A stretch of DNA of 64,000 nucleotides from Ilyonectria destructans. Taxonomy: Eukaryota > Ascomycota > Sordariomycetes > Hypocreales > Nectriaceae. Positions 1-13,000 of this stretch are shown here, in pieces. Position numbers and translations under genes: made by a program. The number at the start of each line of letters is the position of its first letter. Position 1 is the stretch's first letter. Below the pieces are notes generated by a model. It ran no database searches and was not told the DNA's origin. It saw nothing but the letters and a program-made list of their open reading frames with translations. The stretch lies in assembly GCA_020740775.1 (NCBI GenBank), contig JAHEWK010000030.1, positions 186,001 to 250,000 on the forward strand, given 5' to 3'.

Positions 1-240
1 GCAACTGCATCTCCTGTTGGTCCGGATTAACCCCATCCGAATGCCCCCAAGAGGTGCCAATCTTCTCTTCCTCATTTGGCAATGCGCACATGTGAATTCT
101 CATTCGCTCTCCGAGAGTAAGCGCAACTGCATCTCCTGTTGGTCCGGATTAACCCCATCCGAATGCCCCCCAGAGGTGCCAATCTTCTCTTCCTCATTTG
201 GCAATGCGCGCATGTGAATTCTCATTCGATCTCTGAGATT
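1..240. repeat. 122-bp tandem repeat, about two copies
   Basis: The sequence starting at base 1 (GCAACTGCATCTCC) starts again at 123 and stays nearly identical to about 240, so this is a tandem duplication with a 122-bp period that is cut by the window edge. It lies 3' of the Helitron 1 reading frame (which runs leftwards), so it could be Helitron 3' non-coding sequence. No coding capacity is evident. Confidence 0.85.
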
Positions 241-510
241 AAGTGTAAAGGAGTCTCCTTTTGAGGGTTTCTTGTTAAGAGACACGTGAAATGCACGTGG
301 GAACTCGGTTTGTGATAGCATTATTGCTCTTGTCGTTATATTTTATGAGGTTTTCTCTTCTGCTTGAGTTAGGTGTAACCTAATGTATTAAGTTAAGTTG
401 ATTTGGATCTATAAATTTTAATATGTAAGTTATCTGATTATATATATTTGTTTTCTATCCTTCTACTTCTATTTATATGTAAGAAACCTATTATCTAAAT
501 TACGCTACTG
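241..510. other. AT-rich non-coding sequence 3' of Helitron 1
   Basis: Nothing gene-like is seen. If Helitron 1 is complete, its 3' terminus (hairpin then CTRR, on the minus strand) would lie here or to the left of the window. I could not identify a convincing hairpin/CTRR end. Confidence 0.4.
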
Positions 511-3500
511 CTAGTATTGTGCAGATGGATATGACAACAATGATAATCGTGCCTCATTTACTGTCCTCTCGCACAACTGTTCCAGCCTAGCCTCGCCATC
601 AAACATTTCCTGTGGTATTTTATTCCCGACTATGTCCTGCACCCGTGCCTTTGACAGCAACATAATACCATCAAGCGATGTGCACCGCGATAGCTGCACA
701 TACAGGCTGTACGGATCGCACTTTCCTGCCTCGAGTTGTCCAGTTGTGGTATTCAGCTTTGTTCCGGTTCCTCGCAGCTCCAGCGCAACCTCGAGGAGGG
801 TTTCGCCTTGGATTTTGTAATCGGTGCATGCGAACGCTGCAGTGCAGGGAAGTCCTCGGCGGCTCACTTCGTGCCTCTGCCAGGGCCTCCTCTTGGCCCT
901 CTTCTTCTTCTCAATGGGTATTTGGGCACTTGTTGGAGTAAGCAGGATCGTGCCGGGTGGCATGTCATCAAACTTGAACTTCTTGGTTGACTCGGACGAC
1001 AGGATGATGCCGGCAGGTGGTCTAAAGTGGAGGATAATGTTCGGGGCGAGTTGATACCCTGGGAATCTCTTGGCGTCTGGTATAACTTCCAGTGCTTTGT
1101 ACTTGGCCCCGTTTACGAGCTTGAGGCCTGGGTTCATATTCTTGGTCACCACCACCGGCATGCCAGGCACGAACATGAACGTGGCCGGCACACAGATCTT
1201 GCTGTCATCTCCGACGCTGGCCATGAGCGTAGCTTCTTCCTCCGTTACCGGTAATGTACTGGGTTTGCCCCAACGGTGCTGGGGTAGAAATATCCGGACT
1301 GGCTTCTGGTGGTGCCTCTGGAAGGCCAAGACCGCATCCATGTTCAGGCTCCATCTAGTGCTGTTGAGGGGTGTAACTACTGTGATGCCCTTGCCCCATG
1401 GTATGGCTCGGACTTCCTGAAAGCACCGGCTATTAAGAAGCTCCATGTCGGACTCGTCTTGCTGCCCCTGCCGGATCCGAGTCAGCAGCCGCTGCAGCTC
1501 CGGGTCCCCCGCTGCGCGCACCTGTTCGGTGAGCATAACGACGGTGGTAAATCGAGCCCAGAGTGCGTGCGCCCTCATTTCGTCCGCAATCCTGAGGGCG
1601 GACCATGGCGTCAACAGCGACTTGTTTTGCACCGGGCGGAACTGGTGGAAATCTCCTGATAGTAGCACCACTGGGATGCCGCCAAAATCTTGATTCGATC
1701 CCCGGGAGGCGCAAAGTCGCTTGTTGATGTCGGAGAGCGTCTGGAGGCCCAGCATGCTCACCTCGTCAATGATGAGCAGCCACTTTTCTCTCCATCTTCT
1801 TCGAGCATCACCGTCCACGTAGGTTACCGTGCTGCCATCGTCGGCATTGCTGCCGGATGCGTTGGGTTGCATCCCACAGGCGGAGTGAATAGTCACGCCG
1901 TTGATCCGCGCTGCTGCGGCCCCCGATGTCGCCGTCATAAGCAGCCTGTGCGATATGTCTTTGCTAGCGAACAATTCCGCCAACGCCTCGATGACCCTGG
2001 ACTTCCCGGTGCCGCCCTCCCCCCCCAGGAACTCGCATAGTTGTGCGTTATCATTGTTCTCGACATTGCTGCTATCAAAATTATCGCTGTTATCTTCATC
2101 CGGGATGGTATCGAGATGGCGACACACTAAAAGGAAGGCGATTTCCTGCCGCTCGTTCAAGGTAAACCTCCTTGCAATCTCCCGACCGGCTTGGAGGAAT
2201 GTTGTCGACGGTCCAAAGGCGACCCTGGCACTGGCTCTCTGAGTGTTCCGGGTGTCTGTTTCTGACATTTCTATAATATCTTCTCCCGCGCCCGCGAAGG
2301 TATGGTTCAGTGATGCTTCTGCGCCGGCAGCTGTGTTCTGCGTAATCTGAACTCCATCAGAGCCTCGGATTCTTTTCACAATTTCCTTGTCAGCTTGATC
2401 CTGCTTGCTCTTAATTCCTCTAAGCTGACGTTGCGTTGGGAGCTCGCTCCTGGCTACCATGGTTGGCTGGTACTGCGCTGGGTTCTCTGCGGAAGCGACA
2501 GTCTCGACGTCATCCGCAAACTCGGTGATATCTGCTTGGGCTTCGCGGAGCTGATCTAGCATCTGCAAAAGATGCTCCGAACCAGCGGTCACCTGGTTAG
2601 GGCCTGTAGCACCTCGTACTGTCTCAATCAATCGGCCAAGCTGGCCAACCTGGTCTGGGCGATATGCTTTTACTGGGCCTGTAGGATCTTGGAGATCATA
2701 CCCCATAGCGTCGATATCATCCAAAACGGTGTCGTCCCCCGCAGCCGCCCACTGCTTTGCATCTCGCCGCGCATCTTCCGCTGATCGCTTCAAGAGCTGG
2801 ATGTTGCCTGCGATAGTCTGGAGTCTTTTGGGGAGTTGCCGTCTCCAGTGTTCCCAGATTTCGTTGATGTCACCAGACGCTGCTGTAGTGAACTTCTCCC
2901 ATGGTACGAAGAGTGCGAGGTGCTGTACTGCAGCTCTGGTGCTAATATTAGTATATGCTCCTCGTTTATCCATCCCATCTGTTCTATGGCTTGTGCTTAC
3001 CTGCGGTATCGGTCTGCGTTTGTGTCAATATCAAAGTCCATATCGAGAAAGCCGTTGATGCATGGCACTGCATACTTCCCCGGGGGTCTTAGAACCTGCA
3101 CCCAGTCCCTTCCCGGCTTCCAGTTCCTTTCAAATTCTATCTTCACCAACTCCTTGTAAGATGAATCTATGCTCTTTTGTAATGTAACAATCGACATGTA
3201 GTCATAGAAGCATAATGTCTGCAGCACCTCTCCACGGTGGTGGTAGGCTTCAATGTATGGTAGCTTCTTGCCATCGCTTCCCACCAAGACCCTCTCCGCG
3301 CTGGCTTCCGCGTCGTTGCCGTTGCCATTGCCACCTATGTTCTCGATAGGTCGATCATCGTCGTCGCCTAAAGTGCTACTGCATTGCTGGAGATACTGCC
3401 AGCGTCGGAGTATTGCCCAGTATATCATTGTCATATTCACATATGACCATTGTTTGGTACTCGAGAACTCACTTGGGTAATCCAAGAAGTGCGCAATCAC

Positions 3501-6500
3501 CTCCACCTGCGATAATGGCCGCTCGGTGAATATTCTGTTTGCGATTCTCATCAGATACGGGCGGTTTAAATTTGCCTTGGCTTCGTAGTTTGCAGTTGTT
3601 GCACCTAGCCCGACGGCGCTGGTTGTGCTGATACTCGGAAAGAGCTCTGCTGCTATGGCCACTCTCTTCCAGATCGGATCTTGGATTTTTGTGGTGTAGT
3701 TTGTCAAGTAGTATATCAGCGCCATTGTCTTGCTTTGGGTACCGATGAAGGAGATGTCGTGATTGTGCCGCAACCCAACCACCATTGGCTTGTTCCATCG
3801 GTTGATCATGGGATGTGAGCGTTGGAGCCGAAGTATACCATCCGCGCCGAATTCGCTTTTTGTAAAGAGCTTCCAAGGCGCATGGAACCGACATGTGGGC
3901 TTTTTGTCCCCCTCCTTGTTATGAGAGTATTTGACACAAGTTGCGGTATGGACGTGCATCTGGACCCTGCCCGCGCAAAAGTGGGCTTCATCGTCAAACT
4001 GTTCAGAGAAGCGCCCTGCATCGGTCATCAGGTAGGATATGTTGTCGTAAACCACCCTAGTCTCGCTCTCCTCGCTAAAGGCAGCAGATTCATCCAGGTC
4101 CTGGATAATAGTTCAGCTTCCGACCCCACATTGGCTTTCGGTCATATCAGTATATGAATGTACGTACCTCAGTGAAGACAGAATCGACATATTTCAGGAT
4201 TCCTTCCCTTTCCATCGCCGCACTCTCATCATCCTCCCCGTTTCCATGAGCACCGACAAAGTGTCCGAGCTCCAAGTTCCCTTCAAGCCATAGCAAACCA
4301 TGGACATGAAGAGCACCGCGTTCGTTGGTCTCGACAGCGCCAAAATACTGTCCAATCTGACCAAACACAGATTCCTCCCCAACCTTGACGTAATGCTCAA
4401 AGAACATCTCTACTTCGCGGTGGAAGAAGATGGCAGAGCTTATGGGGTCAGTTATCGCCAGCTTCACTCTTTCATACCTATCCTGAAGGGCCCGAAGCAG
4501 GGTTGCTTCCGCGGCAGCCTTGTCCTCCTTTCGGTATGCCGCCAGACGTAGTTTTACCGGGTTCGTAATGTCATTAGGGTTCAGCGTAAACCAAATCGCC
4601 GGTATACCGTATCTGATGATGAGCGCTTTAATCTTTCTGCGCATGGCTAGCCGCGACTCCTGCGACATGGCCTGTTTGTAGCCAAAGTATGAGATGTATC
4701 GCAGGAGCTTTTTGATATCTTCATCTCGGGTGCTCCCGCCAGCCTCTAACTCCTTTTGCACTTCCCACAGCCTCTCTGGTGTTAACGACTGAATGATCCT
4801 CTCAACCTCAGGAAAATCGTTCCGTCGCACGCTCACCATACTTACTCCTCTATTCCTAGACCGAACCTCTATGTTGAAGACTAGGAATGAAAATACCGGA
4901 TGATTGGCAAAGCGACCACCATGTCGTTGCAGCACTTTCTGCATCCATGCGTGAAGTCCGAGGTTACGTGTTGGCGGAATCGCATCCTCTCCACCCTCTC
5001 CACCCTCTCCAATACTGTCTCTATCACGGACATGACCTGTGAGCTGGACACTGTTCTTCCACAGCTCCGATTCCACCTCTTCCTTACACCGTGGCCCACC
5101 GAAACCGAACGGGAATAGTGTTGGAAATGCTTTTGCAAGATGCCAGAGATCATTGACATCTGCAAACTCATTGCCTCTTGAAATGTGAATGTATGGCTGA
5201 TGGTGCGAACCCTGCGCGCTCCCAGCCGGCGGGTTGGGCGGCTGTGCTTGCGCATTTGTCTGTCCACCTCTGATTGTATCAATGGCAAATTGCAGTTTAT
5301 CGGCATCGGTTGCTCGCGGTGCTGTATCCAGTGGAAACATACCAGATGCAAGGATCTCATCAAGAAAGCTTCCCATGCCCTCATATTCGAGCTCCTCCCG
5401 ACTGCGCTCGTCATAGAGCTGCTCATCCTCGTCGTAACTTACATCATTCTCATCATACGCTCTGCTTAGCCCGTCCACAATCTGTTCGAGTGACTGGGGC
5501 TCAGTGTCATCCATTCCACGTTCTGCCGGGGGCACGATGTGCGCTGTTCGCGTTTCTTCCCATGCCGATGGTTCATCTCTCTCTATCCTGTCATAGATCC
5601 CGCTCGGAACCCCGTGCGCCGGCTCTCCCCAACTATCCAACTCGGCTTTGTCGATTTGGATGTGCCGATAGTGGGGGTTAAATTCTTTTAGCCAAAGCAA
5701 CGCCCCTTCCACAGCTCCTCGCCGGACTGAGAGCAACTTGGATAGATCGCTGGGGGGCTGGTCTCTGCGGCCCATGCCAGGATATATGGATGTCCTCCAA
5801 AGATTGTAGAAGCGGATGTGGTAGTACTGTGGTAACCAAGTCTTGAACACTGTTTGGAAACACAGTTATATGACCCTTTACATGGCGTGCATATGCCGTA
5901 CTCTGTTTGGTGCTTTTTGTGACTTTGATTCTTGCAACGAAGCCGAAATGGGTGTTGAGTGCAATCAGCTTCTCCTCAACCAAAGTCAAATCTCTGAGAG
6001 CATCCGGGTACATGTGCTCGCAACCAAGTCCTTGATGCAAGTTCCCGCCCCGTGCCATATTGCATTCGCGGATCTTCATGGCACAGTTTTCGCAGCTCGG
6101 TATAGCCTTGCCAACAGGGAAGCAATCTGGACATGAATACGTGCGGCAGCTATTCATCGCTGCGCTATTTGTCCACTCTTCCCAGCTAAGCTCTTTTATC
6201 TCCATCGTGCTGATCTTCTGATAGCATATCATGCATGTGTGTATGGGTAGGGTGTCGATGTTGTGAAATGCTTGATAAAAGTCCATGACTGTGGATATAT
6301 TCCTCTCACGGGGGACCGGCTTACGCCAATTCTTTGTGTAGGATATTCTCTCCTTCTCTGTAAATTCATCTTCCAGATGCTTAATAGCTCTCTTGAATGC
6401 CTGGGTTTGCTCTTCAAGGTTGCTATTCTCAACCTGTCTTCGATTTTGCCTTTTGTTTTGTTCTTGTCCGTGTTGGTCAGCCTTACGCTTGGCGCCAAGT

Positions 6501-6802
6501 TCTTGTTGGCCATGTTGATCCACATCTGAAAAGCTTGGAATGCTCGTACATTGCTGCATGCCCAGTGCATTGTGCCGGTGATATTGGCTCGCGTTGCTTA
6601 TTTCTGCAGCTTGTGTGGGGTTTGGTGCGATAAGCGGTTGCACTGGTACAGGTTTTAGCTGCTGTGGAGCATTAGATGGCAACTGGGAACTGGCTGGGGG
6701 GGTCCCAACCATCCCATCATCTACTCGGAGCATCATCACACCGGTATACCAGTAGAACATCATACTCCTCCACCCTCTGGTTTTTGTCATGGGTGGCAAC
6801 AT
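511..6802 (-). pseudogene. Helitron 1 Rep-helicase (one frameshift)
   Basis: This encodes the rolling-circle transposase of a Helitron, about 2,050 residues in three exons: 6802-4168, 4100-3001 and 2941-511. The introns (4167-4101 and 3000-2942) have GT..AG ends, and the second has an ACTAAT-like branch site; both keep the frame and match the intron positions of Helitron 2. In order it shows a Cys-rich zinc-finger region, a DUF6570-like block, a Helitron_like_N Rep domain with the HUH motif (ALHVHGLLW, near 4300), the Rep tyrosines (YYLTNYTTK, near 3705) after the first intron, and a PIF1-type SF1B helicase with Walker A GGEGGTGKS, IIDEVSMLG, LSGDFHQF, TDYKIQGETL and YVQLSRCTS. A run of six C on the coding strand (5752-5757) shifts the frame in the DUF6570 block; five C would keep it open. 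Otherwise it looks intact. The first 30 or so residues are encoded inside a 105-bp minisatellite, so the start is uncertain. Confidence 0.9.
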
Positions 6803-7170
6803 CGGAGCTGATCATTCACCATATTATCACCTCCGAATATCACTAGATTAGCAAACCAATAGAGCAGCATACTCCTCCACCCTCTTATCTTCATAATACT
6901 CAACGTCGGGCTTGATTATTCATCCCACCATCTACTCGGGGCATCGTCACACCGATATAGTAGTAGAGCATCATACTCCTCGACCCTCTTATTCTTATAA
7001 TATTAATAATATCGGGCACGATTATTCATCCCATTATCTAGTCGGAATGCCATTACGCCGGTATACCAATACGGCATCATACTCCTCCACCTTCTTATTC
7101 ATATGGTCGCTGCAGTATTGATATACCAATAGATCAAAATATCCCTTCACCCTCTTTCGTTGTAATGGTA
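6700..7170. repeat. About 105-bp minisatellite, 4-5 imperfect copies
   Basis: The core CATACTCCTCCACCCTC and its flanks recur at 6761, 6868, 6972 and 7078 (spacings 107, 104 and 106), with a degenerate partial copy near 7140. The array covers the 5' end and upstream region of the Helitron 1 gene and faces the divergent gene at 7826. It may be Helitron 5' subterminal sequence; no promoter element can be assigned. Confidence 0.8.
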
Positions 7171-7730
7171 ACATCGATGGGCACTTATGTGATTGATATA
7201 ATACACACCATGTTATTTCATCTACCTATCAAATACTGCTCAGCTCTCATACTTTCTTTTTTTCTTCTTTTTTCATGCATTAACTTCTTAGTCAATCCTT
7301 TGTAATCATAGAAGAAGCAATTTTGTTCAACACCTACGTTGATTGATCAATTCCGCTGTGCAAGTATCCACTTGACAGGCATCAAGGTTCTTACCTCAAG
7401 ATGCTTTACTGCGATCGGCGACATGTGCTGACGTTTTGGCCAATCCTTTGTACTCATGGAAAAAGCAGATCTGTTCACCATCTATCTTAATTGATCACTT
7501 CAATTGTGCGAGTATCCACATCGGCAGGGATAGTAGCTCTTGGCTGAAAATGTTGGATGGAGATCGGCGATGCCACATCCTCTCGGCGCAATGAAATACA
7601 GTATCTTTACCAAGTGGCATCAATCTTCGCATTATATATACTATATCATTTAATCGATTATAAATATCAAATGTCTTTCTTCTTTGTTTTGTGCATTTGC
7701 ATGCCAATCTTGCAGGCTTATCTTATAATT

Positions 7731-7761
<31 letters not shown>

Positions 7762-7825
7762 TACAGAGTCGTGATCTTAACTGCTCTCCCATTTTTTATC
7801 GAAACATTTGCTAGTTCAATATATC
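7171..7825. other. Intergenic region with (TC)n microsatellite
   Basis: This is the divergent interval between Helitron 1 and the OB-like gene. It holds a (TC)n tract at about 7735-7761, immediately before the gene's 5' end, which is a common fungal promoter feature. Two loosely similar stretches near 7250-7350 and 7430-7500 (TTAACTTCTTAGTCAATCC / GTTTTGGCCAATCC contexts) suggest further decayed duplication. No ORF is credible. Confidence 0.5.
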
Positions 7826-9346
7826 ATGTCTTCATCTACTTCTACCTCAAATTCTACCTCAACTTCCACTCTTAGCGGCCATCCCCCTCCGCCCATGCCC
7901 CATGACTCTCCGAAAAACCTTGGTAGTGATATGACCATGTTCTTTTTTGGTCAGCTGGATACCCCAACGCGGTTTCCTACATCAGATGAACAACTTATAA
8001 AGAGCCTTAATGTTGAAGCTCTTGGCAGGGTTTTTCTTCCACCCCCTCCCTATATGACACTGCCTGAATATTCTGTGCTGCGTCCTGAAGGGTATCGATC
8101 CCCTGATCCACTGCCGATTTACTTTAGTCTCAACCTCTCTGTCTATAACCAGCAGATTGTTGAATCGGAGTGGGAGAATCAGTGGTTCCATTTCACTGGC
8201 AAAGTACACCCCTACGCACTGGAGTGGGTGCTGCGGGACCCTGATGTTTTCACCGATGAAGATGGTGACGGCGAAGTGTACAAGGTTCCAGTTGTTCTCA
8301 TACGCGACTTTGGATACCAAGCGTAAGCAGACTTATCATTTCCCCTTAGCTCGAGTTCTACTATCGCGCTTGCCACTAATGTAACTATCAGCATTGACCC
8401 ACGAACTCTTTGCAATAGTGAGGGCTTTCCACTTATCCAACCGGTTGTTTCTTTGACGGGGCAGGTTCTCGGGACTGGTCAAACCCACTTGATCAAGGAC
8501 TCTGTCCCGATGTTGGATGATGCGCAGCTGAGATGCTGTGCATTTATCCAGTGCTGTACCTACATCACGCCGGGTCAGCCATCAAAGAGCCCTTTCAAAG
8601 GCTTCCACCCTTTTCAAGTTTTTATTCTCTTTCCTATTCGCGCTTTGCCATTCTCTCTCCTCTGCAAGAAGATGGCAGATAGGAAAGATACACAGTTTGT
8701 TCCAGGTGTTCCCTTCAACTGCGTCGGCAAGATTGTTGGCCTCCTTGACCATAGTCTTATGGTAGCTGCCCCTCCAGTTGATGAGAAGGACTATGTTTTC
8801 ATTGTCGTTCCCGACTCTTGGACGTTTCCGGACAAGAGCACGCCACCCGCACCTGCCGCTAACACAGTCTCCCCCTCTAAAACCGAACCTGGCCCATCCC
8901 AAGCTGGCGGCTTCGCAGCAGTGAGGTCTATGTTCAAGTCTCCCTCAAAGAAATTTTCACAGGCGCAACAGTCACGGTCACAATCATCACAATCACCGCA
9001 GGGAGGTCCATCCCAACAGCCCGTTACTCCATCTCAGAACAAAAGGCCCGCAATCTCCGCATCTCCATCGTCCCAGTCAAGTTCGAACAACCCCGCCCCC
9101 AAGAGACTCAGGGGGTCTACTGTAACTACCGCAACATCTCCAATCATTGCAGGGTCGCCGGCCTCCCCTTTAACGTCCGTAGACTCTGATGAAAATGATA
9201 ACCATGAAGAAGGTGAAGCGAAGGAAAACGAGGACTCTCGATCCCCTGACATATCTGCCACACTCCGATCCTCCATTCGTCCTAATATGAGATCAACTAC
9301 CGAACCAGATGGCAGGAACAAGAGGCATCCGACAAAGAGACTTTAA
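7826..9346 (+). CDS. Putative OB-fold (RPA-like) protein beside Helitron 1
   Basis: Two exons, 7826-8322 and 8392-9346, are joined across a 69-bp intron (GTAAGC..CTATCAG) to give 483 residues without lesions. The start is the first in-frame ATG (MSSSTSTS). Residues 30-310 are folded-looking, with beta-rich blocks such as WFHFTGKVHP, PVVSLTGQVLG, CAFIQCCTYI and PFNCVGKIVGLLDHSLMV followed by DYVFIVVPDSWTF. This pattern of alternating strands around a G-x-V/I core suggests OB folds, as in RPA-type single-strand DNA-binding proteins. The last 170 residues are a Ser/Pro/Gln-rich disordered tail ending in basic clusters (RNKRHPTKRL), with acidic stretches before it. Plant Helitrons carry RPA-like genes; a gene of this type, divergent from a Rep-helicase, would fit an accessory replication factor. 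The family assignment is inferred from pattern only. Alternative: a host gene trapped between two elements. Confidence 0.6.
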
Positions 9347-10028
9347 GTAGCCTAGTATAGTGATAGTGTGTGGTATTTTGGCCGCGAGTGATAAAGTCCA
9401 ATGGTCTCAACACCAGGACATCTTCGCATGGCAGTTTCTTATACTCAAATTGACAACTTTCCCTCTTTGGTATTGCGACTGGTTGATCTCTGGTAGTCTA
9501 ACTCCCTTGGTCTACTGTCTCAATTATTCACCCTCCCCCTATTGGCTAGGTCTCTTAGTTCCGCATTAAGCTCTTCAAATCGTGCCACTCAAAATGGTGC
9601 CTTCTCCTCAAAGCCTGCTGCAAACGTATTATTGGCTACGCAAAAACAAAAGTAACACACACACGCGCCCTATTGGCCAAGTCTCTTTATCCACCCACCC
9701 AGAGCTGACCACTTAAAACCGCGCCGTCTTCTCAACACATGCAGCAACCCACTAGTAAAACAGGCTCTAGTTTTGCAAGCTTCGTACCGAAAGGCTACTC
9801 AGCGCAAGGGAGCCGCCAACTTGCCCACCACGCCCAGCTTCCAACTTCCAACTTCCCCCGGCGGACGTGCGCCTTCCCCTGTGCCTTGAGGAACGAAAGG
9901 ACTATGCCCCACCCGCCGCTCAAACCCACAAAGTCCGTCGTGATTGGTCGTCTGTGCCTTTTTTACTTTCTTGCTCGTGACTCTTGCCCGGCTGCCGCCC
10001 GGCGCGCCGCTTCCTCATCCCCCTCTCA
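9347..10028. other. Spacer between OB-like gene and Helitron 2
   Basis: An imperfect 130-bp direct duplication is visible (CTATTGGCTAGGTCTCTTA at about 9539 and CTATTGGCCAAGTCTCTTT at about 9669). At 9882-9900 there is a 19-mer (minus strand CCTTTCGTTCCTCAAGGCA) that also starts a short tandem array at 30021. The 3' end of Helitron 2 should lie here, but no clear hairpin/CTRR end was found. Confidence 0.5.
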
Positions 10029-13000
10029 TTACGTCACCCAACGCAATCGCCTCGACTCTTCAGAATCGTCATCCAACCAGCGCAACGCCTCCTGAACCGT
10101 CCTGTCGCTCAGTTCCTCCAGTCTCGCCTGCGCCGCAGTCATTTCTTCGGGGACCCTGTTGCCCACCAGGTCTCTCTCCCGCACCTTGGACACGAGCATG
10201 ATGCCGTCCAGCGTCCGGCAACGCGACAGCTGCACGTACAAGCTGTACGGGTCGCACTGCGAGGGGACGACGCGTCCATTGACATTTGTCGTCCTCGTCC
10301 CTCGCAACTCCAGCGCTATGCGCTCGAAGGTTCTGCTCTGCACCTTGTAGTCTGTACAAGCAAAAGTTGCCGCACAGGGCAAACCTTTCCGACTGACATC
10401 GTTCTGCTGCCACGGCCGTTTCCCCTGGCATTGTATCTTAACGCTCATGGGCGCCAAGAGGATCGTGCCTTGCGGCATCCCGACGAAGTGGAAGTCTTTT
10501 GTCGTTTCCGACTCCAGAATTATCCCCGCCGGCGGCCCGAAGTGGACCGTTATGTCGGCCGAGAGTCGATGGCCCGGGTACGCCTTGTCGAGGACGACCT
10601 CCAGCCCTGTGTAAGTGGTGCCGTTGACCAGTTTTAGCCCCTGGTGGGTATTATGGTTCACGACGACCGGCATTTCCGGCACAAACATGAAGACGGCCGG
10701 CACCGGTATCGCGCTATCGTCGCCCTGGTTCAAGATCATGATGGCTTCTTCCTCCGTCGGCAGACCTTCCTTCCATTTGTGCTCGGATATGAAGACTCGC
10801 ATCATCGACCGCTGCTGAATCTAGAACGACAAGGTCGCCTCCATGTTGAGGTTCCACCGATTCCTGTTCAGCGGCGTCACCACGGTGATGCCCGTCTCCC
10901 ACGGGATCCGCCTGTCCTCCCGGTAGCACCTTGAGTTGAGGAGGTCCAGGTCCGTTCGGTCCTGCACGCCCAATCGGATTCGCTTCAACAGCCTCTGCAG
11001 CACCGGATCCCCGGCGGCGCGCATTTGTTCGTCCAGCATGACGACCGTTGTGAATTTCTTCCACAGCGCGTGCGCCTTGTCATGCTGGTGCCGTTGCTCG
11101 GCCTTAAATGAGTTGTCTTCGTCCCACGACACGGCCACGCTGGGGAGCAGGATCGACCTCTCTTGGACCGGGCGGAACTGGCGGAAGTCTCCGCAAAAGA
11201 GAATGATGGGGATCCCGCCGAAATCTTGCTGCGATCCGCGGAGCCGGCAGAGCTGCTCGTTCACCGCGTGCAGCGTCCGCGCTCCGAGCATGCTCACCTC
11301 ATCAATGACTAGCAGGTCCTTGTCCTGCCAGTCCATTCGCGACTGACCGTGGACGAACCTTTCCGCCTGTTTCGGCAGCCGGACGCCGTCTAAGTATTTC
11401 GTCGTGTCCGCGCCTATCCCCTGGTCCTTCGAGAACCCGCATGCGGAGTGGATCGTGATGCCATTGATGCGTGCTGCGGCAGTCCCTGACGTCGCCGTGA
11501 TCAGCAGACGATTCGAAAGGCCCTTCTTAGCGAAAAGCTCGACGAGTGCCTCGATGACTCGCGACTTGCCAGTCCCACCTTCGCCACCGACGAACTGGCA
11601 GAGCTGACCGATGTCGCCGTTCTCCCCACGATTTATCAGGTCGAGCTGGCGACATATTATCAGGAAAGCCATCGCCTGTCTCTTGTTCAATGTCAATCGT
11701 GCTATTAAAACCTTGCCAGCCTCGAGGAAAGAGGTTGATGGGCCGAACTGGACTTCCACCCTCGGATCTGCGTCGTCTACCGTCTCGTCCAAGTCTGCCG
11801 CCGTCATTTGAATGTCCCCATCCCCGAAACCGGTGAGCACGCTCCGCGCCGCTGCACTGCGATCAGTTCCATGGGCCGCGGCCATATTTTGTATGCCCTG
11901 GATCATTTCCACCCTCTCTTTGGAGGCACATATCTGCTGTGACTTTATGGCCTTGACCTGATCCTGCGGCGGTACTGCGGCCCCGGAAAACACCCGCCCT
12001 GGCGTGGTTATCTGTCTTTCACCCCGTTCAGGTGTTATCGTGGCCTGGAGTTCGGCCGTCGAGGATAGCGCTGATTGCTGGAAGCGGCAGAGCTGCTGCA
12101 TCATTGCTGTGAGCTCCCGCGATCCCGCCGTGATCTGGTTCGCACCGACCGCGCTTCTGACGACATCGATAAGACGCGTTGCGTTTCCAACGTTATCGGA
12201 CTGGTACGCCGATGCGGCCTCTTCATCCGCCTGGCCTGCTCCCGCCTCCTCAACATGTGCGCCCGTGGGATCGCCGTCGCCGGATGAGGATGCCCATTGC
12301 TTAGCGTCCCGTTTTGCGTCTTCCGCGGACCGCCGAAGCAGTTGCACGTTATCGACGAGGCATGAGATTCTAGGATGCAGCGCCTCTCGTGCCCGCGCCC
12401 ATATGTCGTTGAGATCGTCTCGTTCTTCACCCAAGAAGGACTCCCACGGCACAAACAGGGCAAGGTGCTGCACGGCTGCTCTTCAGTATGAGAGTTAGTC
12501 TCTTCAACCCCTTTCGGTCGAGTCGTCCCCGGACATACCTACGATGGCACGACCCTTCGTCGTCTTGGTCAAAATCCTTGCTAAGGTAGCCGTCAAGGCA
12601 GACCACGGCATGCTTTCCCGGCCGTCTCAGCACCTGCACCCATTGTCTTCCAGGAATCCAGTCGCTCTCGAACGGCACCTCTCCCGAGGCACCTGAGCTT
12701 TCGTCCTTGCTAACGCGTTTGAGCCTGACAAGCGACACGTAGTCATATAGGCACAGACCTCGCAGGACATCTCCACGATAACGATATGCCTTAGCGAAGC
12801 TAATTCTCTGGCCTGCTTCTTCCACGACGATCGACTCGTCCACGGAACTGTCCGCGACGGCCATGCTACTCTCTTGCCGGAGATGTCGCCATCGTCGGAA
12901 GACGTGCCAGTAGAGCAGAGATACGTTCAGGTATGCCCAAGCGCTGCTGTTGGTGAACTCGCTCGGGTATCCTAGAAGATAGGCGACGACCTCTACTTGC

